Below, piece after piece: positions 56,858 through 64,000 of a DNA stretch of 64,000 nt. Both the position numbers and the translations under genes were made by a program. The notes below the pieces were generated by a model. The model did no database searches and had not been told where the DNA came from. It saw only the letters and a program-made list of their open reading frames with translations. How positions within the stretch are numbered: position 1 is the first letter of the stretch; each line of letters opens with the position of its first letter. Origin of the DNA: JANLVJ01 sp031363945 (GTDB taxonomy: Bacteria; Bacteroidota; Bacteroidia; Sphingobacteriales; Sphingobacteriaceae); NCBI GenBank assembly GCA_031363945.1, contig JANLVJ010000045.1, positions 1 to 64,000 of the forward strand. The letters run 5' to 3'.

Positions 56858-57079
56858 ATGACTCAAACATTTACTCAAAACGATTTAGTGCGCCATCTGT
56901 ATACCGAAGAAAGTAAACAAGAAGCCGATAATTTGAATTCTTGTCTTGCTCTCGATGAAGAATTAAAAGAAAACTTCAACGACTATCGGTTTATCACAGA
57001 TCAGCTAACCTCATCAATGATGTCACCTACTGCAGACACGATAAACTATATCATGGAATACTCACGAATTACCGCGTGA
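56858..57079 (+). CDS. Small acidic protein downstream of the sigma factor
   Basis: 73 residues, MTQTFTQNDLVRHLYTEESK at the start and TADTINYIMEYSRITA at the end. Predicted mainly helical and acidic, without cysteine/histidine zinc-binding motif or membrane helix. Similar proteins follow this sigma factor in Sphingobacteriales as far as I recall. A soluble anti-sigma-like role is a reasonable guess from position, not shown. Confidence 0.75.
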   Translation: MTQTFTQNDLVRHLYTEESKQEADNLNSCLALDEELKENFNDYRFITDQLTSSMMSPTADTINYIMEYSRITA

Positions 57080-57125
57080 AACGTTAAGCTTTTTTTTATA
57101 CCCGCCGTTCATGTACTTTTGGTAT

Positions 57126-57806
57126 ATGAAGAAGAAAGAGCGTTACGAGGCGTTTGTCAGCTATTTTAGCAAGCATGAACCAGAACCTGTTACTGAATTA
57201 AACTATAGCAATCCCTTTGAATTGCTGGTAGCGGTGATTTTGTCGGCTCAATGCACAGACAAGCGCGTTAATCTTGTTTGCCCCCTGCTCTTTCTTCGCT
57301 TTCCAGAAGCAGAAAGTATGTCGGCATCTTCTGTAGAAGAAATATTCAGCTTTATCCGAAGTATCAGCTATCCGAATAATAAGGCTAAGCATCTGCTTGG
57401 TATGGCTAAAATGCTTACCAGCCAGTTCAATAGTATCGTGCCTTCAGATGTAAATGAGCTGCAGAAACTTCCCGGAGTAGGCAGGAAAACTGCAAATGTG
57501 ATCGTATCTGTTATTTATGAACAGCCAGCCATGGCTGTTGATACCCATGTCTTCAGGGTGGCCAACAGGTTGGGATTAACAAAAAGCAAGACTCCTCTAG
57601 CCACAGAACTTGAGCTGGTAAAAAATATTCCTGTAGAAAAAATCAGGTTTGCCCACCACTGGCTTATTCTACATGGCAGGTATGTTTGTACAGCACGAAG
57701 TCCAAAATGTACTGAATGCGGGTTAAAAGAATTCTGTCAGTATTACAACACTGTGGTGCTAAAAAAACTATCGCCTAAAACACCAGTAGAAGCTGTTAAA
57801 TTTTAA
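57126..57806 (+). CDS. nth: Endonuclease III
   Basis: 226 residues from the ATG at 57126 (MKKKERYEAF); five more codons are open upstream to 57111. A bifunctional DNA glycosylase/AP lyase for oxidised pyrimidines. The helix-hairpin-helix is LPGVGRKTANVIV with the catalytic Lys, followed by the catalytic Asp in VDTHVFRVANRLGL. The 4Fe-4S cluster loop C-x6-C-x2-C-x5-C is complete at the C-terminus (CTARSPKCTECGLKEFC). Confidence 0.96.
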   Translation: MKKKERYEAFVSYFSKHEPEPVTELNYSNPFELLVAVILSAQCTDKRVNLVCPLLFLRFPEAESMSASSVEEIFSFIRSISYPNNKAKHLLGMAKMLTSQFNSIVPSDVNELQKLPGVGRKTANVIVSVIYEQPAMAVDTHVFRVANRLGLTKSKTPLATELELVKNIPVEKIRFAHHWLILHGRYVCTARSPKCTECGLKEFCQYYNTVVLKKLSPKTPVEAVKF

Positions 57807-57874
57807 CAGCACGGTAAGATGAAATTCAATGAATTAAGGTTACTTTTAAATCCATTTTACAGCAACAAATAACT

Positions 57875-58924
57875 ATGAGTGAACAACTAGAGAAGCTAAA
57901 AGCCCTGCAATTAACGCTCGATAAATTAGATAAGTCATACGGTAAAGGAACCGTAATGAAGTTGGGTGACAATAAAATTGAACCTATAGAATATATTTCA
58001 ACCGGTTCTATTGGTCTTGATACTGCTTTAGGAATTGGAGGCCTACCAAAAGGAAGAGTTGTTGAGATTTATGGACCAGAATCTTCTGGTAAGACCACCC
58101 TTGCCTTACATGCTGTAGCAGCAGCACAGCGTGCTGGGGGTATAGCTGCCATAATTGATGCTGAGCATGCACTAGACCGGTTTTATGCCGCAAAACTCGG
58201 TGTTGATATTGAAAACCTGCTTGTTTCCCAGCCAGATAATGGTGAACAGGCCCTTGAAATCGCTGATAACCTGATTCGCTCTGGGGCCATTGATATTATT
58301 GTTATTGACTCTGTAGCCGCCCTTGTGCCAAAGGCAGAGATTGAAGGTGAGATGGGAGATTCAAAAATGGGTCTTCAGGCACGTTTAATGTCACAGGCTT
58401 TAAGAAAACTAACCGGCACAATCAGCAAGACTGGATGCTGCTGTATTTTTATCAATCAGCTGCGTGAAAAAATTGGAGTTATGTTTGGTAACCCCGAAAC
58501 TACGACAGGTGGTAATGCACTTAAGTTTTATGCTTCTGTTCGACTTGACATACGTCGTACGGGGCAGATAAAAGATGGAGATGAAGTAACCGGCAACCGG
58601 GTAAAAGTTAAAGTTGTTAAAAATAAGGTTGCACCTCCATTTCGAATAGCAGAGTTTGATATTATGTATGGTCAGGGCATCTCAAAAGTTGGTGAGATTA
58701 TTGACATAGGTGTTGACTATGAAATTATCAAAAAGTCAGGCTCATGGTTCAGTTATAATGACACCAAACTTGGACAGGGCCGAGATGCTGTCAAACAGCT
58801 CCTGCTTGACAACCCTGAACTTGCTGACGAAATTGAGGCTAAAATACGTGAACTTCTAAGTGGTGATTCTGGTGTTGTGGCTGTTAAAAAAGAATCTCCA
58901 AAAAAGGATAAGGCAATTAAATAA
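57875..58924 (+). CDS. recA: Recombinase RecA
   Basis: 349 residues, standard length. Walker A GPESSGKTTLALH, IIDAEHALD, loop L1 around VAALVPKAEIEGEMGDSKMGLQARLMSQALRKLTG and Walker B IDIIVIDSVAAL are present, and the C-terminal tail is Lys/Glu-rich (KKESPKKDKAIK). It catalyses strand exchange and LexA-type cleavage. No SOS-like box was recognised upstream; the intergenic gap to nth is 68 bases. Confidence 0.98.
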   Translation: MSEQLEKLKALQLTLDKLDKSYGKGTVMKLGDNKIEPIEYISTGSIGLDTALGIGGLPKGRVVEIYGPESSGKTTLALHAVAAAQRAGGIAAIIDAEHALDRFYAAKLGVDIENLLVSQPDNGEQALEIADNLIRSGAIDIIVIDSVAALVPKAEIEGEMGDSKMGLQARLMSQALRKLTGTISKTGCCCIFINQLREKIGVMFGNPETTTGGNALKFYASVRLDIRRTGQIKDGDEVTGNRVKVKVVKNKVAPPFRIAEFDIMYGQGISKVGEIIDIGVDYEIIKKSGSWFSYNDTKLGQGRDAVKQLLLDNPELADEIEAKIRELLSGDSGVVAVKKESPKKDKAIK

Positions 58925-58925
58925 C

Positions 58926-60449
58926 ATGAAGGTATTGACCTCTACTCAGGTTCATGAATGGGATAAGTTTACCATTGCCCATGAACCTATTTCTGAATAT
59001 GATTTAATGGAAAGAGCTGCCGCTAAGGCAGCTTCTTTCATTTCAGGACAATTCAGTCATACGCTTCCCGTTTATGTTTTTTGCGGTAAAGGAAATAATG
59101 GGGCCGACGGGCTGGTCATCTCAAGAAAACTACTCGAAGGTGGCTTTAAGGTAGTAACGTTTATCATTGAGTACAGTAAGTCGGCAAGTTTGCTGTTCAG
59201 TAGAAACCTTGTATTGCTGCAGGGCTATCCTGGCTCAAAGATAATTCACTTATCTACTGCTGAACTTCCTTTTCTTGATAAAGGCGCGATCATTATTGAT
59301 ACGATCTTTGGAAGCAGTTTAAGACTACCATTACCATTAGTTGTAGCCGGTATTGTCAGACAGCTTAATGAGTTCAGTAAAGATGAACACTATAAAATTG
59401 TATCTATTGACATACCCACTGGCCTTGAAGCTAATTTTTGCCGGCCTCCTTTAGAAGCACCACTCAGAGCCGATATCACTCTTAGTTTTCAGATCCCAAA
59501 ATGTTCATTTTTACTGCCTGATACAGGGATATATTGTGGTGAAGTTATTATACTTGACATAGGGCTTGATGAAAAATTTCTGATAGGGCAAACATCAGAT
59601 TATTTTTTATCTGATTTTAATTCCCTGATAAACATCTTCAAAAAACGAAAGAAGTTTGCCCACAAAGGTAATTTCGGTCATTCCCTGATTATTGCAGGTA
59701 GCAAAGGTAAAACCGGAGCAGCTGTACTCGCTGCAAAAGGCTGCCTTCATGCTGGGGCAGGGCTTGTGTCGGTATTTATTCATAAATCAGGATTGAATAC
59801 CGTTCAGATCTCTGTACCCGAAGCAATGGCTGTTCAAAGTAATGAAACAGACTATGCAACTGGGTTTGATCAAAATTTGACCAAGTATAATTCAATTGCC
59901 ATAGGCCCGGGATTAGGCCAGGAAGAACAAACCAAGATAGCCCTGCTCGAACTTTTAACGAACTATAAAAAGCCGCTTATACTGGATGCCGATGCGTTGA
60001 ATATACTTTCTGGATGTGAAAACTGGCAAACATTAATCCCGGAAAATTCAATTTTAACGCCTCACCCAGGAGAATTTGACAGGTTAATGGGCAAATCACT
60101 TGCAGCCCTTGATCGTTTACAAAAACAGCAACAGCTAGCTATCACAACCCGTTCAGTCATTATACTTAAGGGTGCCTTCACATCAATCTGCTTTTCTACA
60201 GGTGAAACCTGGTTTAATACCACCGGTAATCCAGGTATGGCCACCGGAGGCAGCGGTGATACGCTGACAGGTATTTTATGCGCTTTACGTTCTCAGGGTT
60301 ATACTGCTGAAAATGCCAGCCGACTGGGAGTATATATTCATGGCCATGCCGCTGATCTTGCTGCAGAAGAATATGGTCAGACTGCCTTATCGGCTGGTAT
60401 GTTATCAGACTTTCTGGGTAAGGCATTTAGGAAGTTTGAAGCCTTTTAA
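58926..60449 (+). CDS. nnr: Bifunctional NAD(P)H-hydrate epimerase / ADP-dependent dehydratase
   Basis: 507 residues from the ATG at 58926 (MKVLTSTQVHEWD), 1 base after the recA stop; an in-frame upstream start at 58860 would overlap recA and is rejected. The N-terminal YjeF/NnrE half contains YDLMERAAAKAA and FCGKGNNGADGLVI. The C-terminal NnrD half contains KGNFGHSLIIAGSKGKTGAA, LDADALNIL, LTPHPGEFDRL and GNPGMATGGSGDTLTGI. Together they repair hydrated NADH and NADPH. Confidence 0.95.
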   Translation: MKVLTSTQVHEWDKFTIAHEPISEYDLMERAAAKAASFISGQFSHTLPVYVFCGKGNNGADGLVISRKLLEGGFKVVTFIIEYSKSASLLFSRNLVLLQGYPGSKIIHLSTAELPFLDKGAIIIDTIFGSSLRLPLPLVVAGIVRQLNEFSKDEHYKIVSIDIPTGLEANFCRPPLEAPLRADITLSFQIPKCSFLLPDTGIYCGEVIILDIGLDEKFLIGQTSDYFLSDFNSLINIFKKRKKFAHKGNFGHSLIIAGSKGKTGAAVLAAKGCLHAGAGLVSVFIHKSGLNTVQISVPEAMAVQSNETDYATGFDQNLTKYNSIAIGPGLGQEEQTKIALLELLTNYKKPLILDADALNILSGCENWQTLIPENSILTPHPGEFDRLMGKSLAALDRLQKQQQLAITTRSVIILKGAFTSICFSTGETWFNTTGNPGMATGGSGDTLTGILCALRSQGYTAENASRLGVYIHGHAADLAAEEYGQTALSAGMLSDFLGKAFRKFEAF

Positions 60450-60692
60450 AAATAAAGTGTACTTTTTTTTAAGAAAGAAATAGTCGCTTTTAAAGAAAGA
60501 TTTAGGCGCTTTTGATGAATTGCAAATCACCTGGCCGATAATTAAAATATCCTGAAAGAATATTCTTAAAATACTTATACCTTAACATGCTAATGAAGCA
60601 TTTCTGGTTTCATTTTGCCGATCAAAAGATCAGTTAATCGGTAGGTCAATTTTTTCTGTTTTACCTGAAAATAAAGATCAGCCATGTTTTTC

Positions 60693-60824
60693 CCAGGGTT
60701 AGGACTTTGACTATATCTGAGTGCTGAAATCATTACGCGACCTGCTGGTAACTGCTGGTATGAAAGTGAGCTTGAAAAAGGATCAACCTTTTATTTCAGT
60801 CTGCCTTTGGTGCAGAAAAATTAA
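60693..60824 (+). pseudogene. Histidine-kinase remnant (G2 box to C-terminus)
   Basis: The frame reads PGLGL, a TGA at 60708-60710, then LYLSAEIITRPAGNCWYESELEKGSTFYFSL-like residues ending LPLVQKN and a stop at 60822-60824. This is the end of the HATPase domain of PAS-type sensor kinases (family form GLGLGLYISxEIIxRHGGxIWxESExGKGSTFYFSLP). The TGA replaces the expected Gly codon GGA. The 240 bases between the nnr stop and this piece show no frame. Confidence 0.75.
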
Positions 60825-60895
60825 ATTAATCGTTCTACTTTTCAGAATTCGGATAGCAACATAACAACCTGCTAAATAAAGTGTACTAAAAACCT

Positions 60896-62005
60896 TTAAG
60901 TTAGGCCGGCAGTTTTCGTATTAAGGTCAAGGTCTGATAGAAATGAGAGTAACACTTTTTCTGTATAGGATAAGCCTGCTACCCGATTTTCGGAATTCTT
61001 GAACCTGGCAATTTTTTTAAGATAGGTATCAAGCTTACGCTGCTCATAAGCAGCAATCAACCCGGGGTGCACATAATATTTACGGCAAACAGTACGGGTA
61101 TTACCAAGGTATGCCGCAACCTTATCAAGCAATTCAATGACGATTTTTTTACAGGCTGTTTCAGTATTATAATCCGGGCTTTCAGCAAGGAGGTCTAACA
61201 TATATGCTGTACCCGACCAGGTCCGAATATCTTTTGCAGAGAATTCTTCTCCTCCGGCTTCATGTAAATACGCATTAACTCTTCCCGAATCAACAGACCT
61301 ACGGCTACCTTGACTATCAACATACTGAAAGAGTTCCTGACCAGGAAGATCTTTCACATTTTTAAGCAACTTTGATAATTTGGGGTCAGTTAATTTAATT
61401 TCATGCTTTACCCCTTTTTTACCAATGAAATGAAAGACAATTTGCGCTCCTTTTATATTGACATGGCGATTTCTCAGGGTTGTCAGGCCGTATGAATGAT
61501 AGAGGTTTGCATAAACTTCATTGCCAATTCTGATCAACGTTTTTTGCATGATACTGATCACTAACGCAATTACCTTTTCTTCAGGAAAACCTTTACGGTT
61601 CAGGTCAGCATTTATCTTTTTTCTTATCAATGGCAGTTTCTTGCCGAATTTGAGCAGGTGCATATATTTATGCTGTGAGCGGTAATTATTCCAGGCAAGA
61701 TGGTATTTGTATTGTTTACGACCCTTGGTATCAATACCGGTAGCCTGTAAATGCCCATTTGATTTAGTGCATATCCAGACTTTTTGCCAGGCCGGTGGAA
61801 TTGCCAGGCGGTTAATTCTATCAAGTACCGTTTCATCATGAACTCGTTGTCCTACAGAATCATGGTAAATAAAACCGGCTTGTGTTAATTCCCTGCTGAT
61901 GCCTTTCGATGCATCGCTCATATAAATCAAAGAAAGTTTAGACTGGGTACCTATTTTTTGATCTTCGCGTAAAACCTCAATTCGTTGCCCAGGTAAGAGT
62001 TCCAT
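60896..62005 (-). CDS. DNA topoisomerase IB (eukaryotic-like)
   Basis: 369 residues. The bacterial/poxvirus-type type IB enzyme relaxes supercoils through a 3'-phosphotyrosine. Catalytic set by position: Arg in LIRIGNE (about 159), Lys in FIGKKGVKHE (about 196-200), Arg261 in KDIRTWSGT, Asn302 in GNTRTVCRK where His/Asn is usual, and Tyr311 in KYYVHP. An alternative start at Met29 would remove a divergent N-terminus. It is encoded alone between the kinase remnant and tsaD. Confidence 0.93.
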   Translation of the reverse strand: MELLPGQRIEVLREDQKIGTQSKLSLIYMSDASKGISRELTQAGFIYHDSVGQRVHDETVLDRINRLAIPPAWQKVWICTKSNGHLQATGIDTKGRKQYKYHLAWNNYRSQHKYMHLLKFGKKLPLIRKKINADLNRKGFPEEKVIALVISIMQKTLIRIGNEVYANLYHSYGLTTLRNRHVNIKGAQIVFHFIGKKGVKHEIKLTDPKLSKLLKNVKDLPGQELFQYVDSQGSRRSVDSGRVNAYLHEAGGEEFSAKDIRTWSGTAYMLDLLAESPDYNTETACKKIVIELLDKVAAYLGNTRTVCRKYYVHPGLIAAYEQRKLDTYLKKIARFKNSENRVAGLSYTEKVLLSFLSDLDLNTKTAGLT

Positions 62006-62169
62006 TCAAGAATGCTTATGATTAAAATCCCATATGGGTGTTAAACAATAAGCAACTTATATGCCTGAAATCTGCTTCCAGTAAACCTGAACCAGAAAGC
62101 CATACTACTATCAGAACGAAAGGGAAAAGCATTTTCAGAGATGACCTAAGTTTAATCTGCTTTCAAACC

Positions 62170-63201
62170 TTATACTTCCATTCTGGCAAAAGGAACAGCT
62201 TGCTGAGAGGTGAACTGACCCCGGATAAATTTAAAATGTGCTGCCTGGGCAATCATCCCTGCATTATCGGTACAGTACTGAAACTGAGGCAAAAAAAGTT
62301 GCCAGTTATATTGTTCCGCAGCCTCAGATAAAGCAGCCCTCAACCCAGTATTTGCCGAAACCCCGCCTGCAACTGCTATTTGTTTAATCCCTGTGCTTTC
62401 TGCAGCCTGAATCAGTTTACGAAGCAGGAAGCTGACAATGCTAAACTGAACTGAAGCACAGATATCATTGAGGTTATTTAGTATAAAATCAGGATCTGCA
62501 GCCTGCCGATCGCGAAGGAAATACATAAAGGCTGTTTTCAAGCCACTAAAACTGTAGTCAAACCCAGCAACTTTTGGTTCAGGAAAGCTAAATGCTTTTG
62601 GATTTCCAAGGGCTGCATATCGGTCAATCAGGATACCACCCGGATAAGGAAGACCAAGAATCTTGGCCGTTTTATCAAAAGCTTCACCAGCTGCGTCATC
62701 TGTGGTAGAACCAATTACCTGCATGGTGAAATAATCAGCAACCTTGATAATTTGAGTATGGCCGCCGGAAACAAGCAAACATAAAAAAGGAAATTCCGGT
62801 ACCGGGGAATCAATAAAATGAGAAAGAACATGGCCTTGAAGATGATTTACCCCTATAAGAGGAATACCCAGACCTAGAGCCAGTGCTTTCGAAAAGCTAC
62901 AACCTACAAGCAATGAGCCCATTAAACCCGGCCCCTGTGTAAAAGCAATAGCCGAAAGATCGCTTTTTTTTACTTCTGCCTTTTCAAGTGCCATCTGAAC
63001 AGTTGGAATAATATGCTGTTGATGAGCTCTTGATGCAAGTTCTGGCACAACTCCTCCGTATATTTCGTGAACTGTTTGATTTGATACAATATTGCTTATA
63101 ACTTTGCCGTTGCGACATACGGCTGCGCTTGTATCATCACATGATGATTCTATAGCTAGAATAGTTATTGACTGATTGACAAGCTGACTGATAGCACCCA
63201 T
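62170..63201 (-). CDS. tsaD: tRNA N6-adenosine threonylcarbamoyltransferase TsaD
   Basis: 343 residues. TsaD transfers threonylcarbamoyl to A37 of ANN-decoding tRNAs with TsaB and TsaE. Metal-site histidines are in EIYGGVVPELASRAHQQHI; the ASKHA signatures include AIESSCDDTSAAVCR, FTQGPGLMGSLLVG, LLVSGGHTQI and AVAGGVSANTGLR. It is divergent from the TamB-like gene, whose coding frame opens within 12 bases of the tsaD start. Confidence 0.97.
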   Translation of the reverse strand: MGAISQLVNQSITILAIESSCDDTSAAVCRNGKVISNIVSNQTVHEIYGGVVPELASRAHQQHIIPTVQMALEKAEVKKSDLSAIAFTQGPGLMGSLLVGCSFSKALALGLGIPLIGVNHLQGHVLSHFIDSPVPEFPFLCLLVSGGHTQIIKVADYFTMQVIGSTTDDAAGEAFDKTAKILGLPYPGGILIDRYAALGNPKAFSFPEPKVAGFDYSFSGLKTAFMYFLRDRQAADPDFILNNLNDICASVQFSIVSFLLRKLIQAAESTGIKQIAVAGGVSANTGLRAALSEAAEQYNWQLFLPQFQYCTDNAGMIAQAAHFKFIRGQFTSQQAVPFARMEV

Positions 63202-63212
63202 AATACTGCAAA

Positions 63213-64000
63213 ATTATTAAAAGATTCTTTAAAATAACGCTGGTTCTTCTAATTGTGATCTTATTCACATTAAGCGCTCTTGTGTTAATTTTGTATACGA
63301 ACGCTTCCCTTCAAACCCGCGCGGCAAAATACGCGGCAGGGTGGCTGTCTGAAAAAATTCATTCAAAAGTTAGAATTGATAGTTTGAAGATTACGGGTCT
63401 TCATACTTTTGAGTTTAAAAAGCTATACGTCCAGGATCAGGCAGGTGATACGTTACTGCTTGCACCAAGTTTGAAAATAGAACTCCTCGATTATCATAAT
63501 CTCAATTTAACCAATAATTCACTCTTTGTTCAAGATTTGCAACTCACCGGGGGAGAGTTTTACCTGCACAAAAACAAAAGGGGAATTTTAAATCTTGATT
63601 TCCTGATCGACTTTTTTTCTAGCCCCAGCCAGCATACCAATGATACCAGTGCCTTTATGCTGAGAATAAAAAATATTCATCTGGTAAATTCTCATTACCG
63701 GATGGAAAATGAAGAAGCGGAGAAAAAACTACCTGATAGTATCTTCAACCCCAATGATTTTGACATAAGGGACATAAATCTCAATGCAAAAGATTTTTAC
63801 CTGAGAAATGATAGCATCACGGCAAATGTTAGCCACCTGGCATTAAATGAAAAAAGTGGTTTCAGGTTACTCGATCTTAAAACCCTTTTAAATATTGGTG
63901 ATCATCATATGACTTTCAGCAAGTTATTGATTAAGACCCCCAATAGTACCATTGGTGATCATTATGAGATGCATTATAAAAGCATAACGGGTTTTGACAA
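63213..64000 (+). CDS. TamB-like (DUF490) translocation/assembly protein, 5' part
   Basis: About 262 residues lie in the window; the gene runs past its end. An N-terminal basic stretch (IIKRFFKITL) and a membrane helix (VLLIVILFTLSALVLILYT) are followed by an AsmA/TamB-like periplasmic beta-rich domain (SEKIHSKVRIDSLKITGLHTF, LFVQDLQLTGGEFYL). Members form a bridge moving lipids or proteins between membranes. The frame opens at 63204 but has no ATG, GTG or TTG before the membrane helix; ATT at 63213 or 63216 is the likeliest start, unless there is a sequence error. Confidence 0.75.
   Translation, partial: MIKRFFKITLVLLIVILFTLSALVLILYTNASLQTRAAKYAAGWLSEKIHSKVRIDSLKITGLHTFEFKKLYVQDQAGDTLLLAPSLKIELLDYHNLNLTNNSLFVQDLQLTGGEFYLHKNKRGILNLDFLIDFFSSPSQHTNDTSAFMLRIKNIHLVNSHYRMENEEAEKKLPDSIFNPNDFDIRDINLNAKDFYLRNDSITANVSHLALNEKSGFRLLDLKTLLNIGDHHMTFSKLLIKTPNSTIGDHYEMHYKSITGFD

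Noticed and set aside
58860..58925. Upstream start of nnr inside recA
   Set aside because: The ATG at 58926 gives the normal family N-terminus; the extension would be translated from the recA tail and is not conserved-looking.

Overview
The window looks like chromosomal DNA of a member of the Bacteroidota, most likely Sphingobacteriales/Sphingobacteriaceae (Pedobacter- or Mucilaginibacter-like). This rests on lineage-typical families (DUF4295 after L28/L33, DUF3098 after ftsX, DUF5683 beside parAB, a HYC_CC_PP protein, an outer-membrane-family-14 TonB-type receptor, a probable T9SS sorting domain, BshC), on an AT-rich composition, and on gene order. The genus is inference.

Layout. 1-1.6 kb: the 3' end of an acetoin-utilization/HDAC-family gene and an exported Gfo/Idh/MocA oxidoreductase. 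About 1.7-16.8 kb: an accessory, scarred region with an IS4-type transposase, remnants of a second IS4 and of an IS5 transposase, a large PQQ-propeller/discoidin surface protein, a beta-lactamase-family serine hydrolase, a MacB/FtsX-type permease fragment fused to the 3' part of a tyrosine recombinase, a Fic protein behind an array of palindromes, a frameshifted unknown gene and a full MacB/FtsX-type permease. It ends at an intact tRNA-Ala(GGC). A 37-bp stretch at 1711-1747 resembles the 3' part of that tRNA in direct orientation, so the region may be an old tRNA-targeted island.

17-25.5 kb: two paralogous secreted esterases flank an operon of a small membrane protein, lpxB and a membrane MutS-like protein; then surE and acs. 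26-31.8 kb: a forward run rpmB-rpmG-DUF4295-ftsY-rimO-bshC-Ldh-type dehydrogenase. 32-36.7 kb: reverse genes parA-parB-DUF5683-dapB-lepB. 37-42.6 kb: an FMN reductase, an orphan family-5 binding lipoprotein, a TPR protein, and a small envelope locus (HYC_CC_PP, secreted HMA-like protein, outer-membrane protein) ending in a pseudogene. 42.7-49 kb: a TonB-type receptor with an unusual repeat-bearing C-terminal tail, and leuS. 49-53 kb: ftsX-DUF3098-uppP-truB-ribF. 53-64 kb: uvrA, an ECF sigma factor with a small partner, nth, recA, bifunctional nnr, a histidine-kinase remnant, topoisomerase IB, tsaD and the 5' part of a TamB-like gene with no canonical start codon.

Most genes from 17 kb onward are housekeeping: lipid A, translation, SRP targeting, chromosome partition, lysine/peptidoglycan precursors, undecaprenyl recycling, DNA repair. 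The best leads for something unusual are the palindrome array before fic, the five 13-residue repeats in the receptor tail, the permease-integrase fusion and the tRNA-like repeat. No CRISPR array and no complete known defence system was seen.
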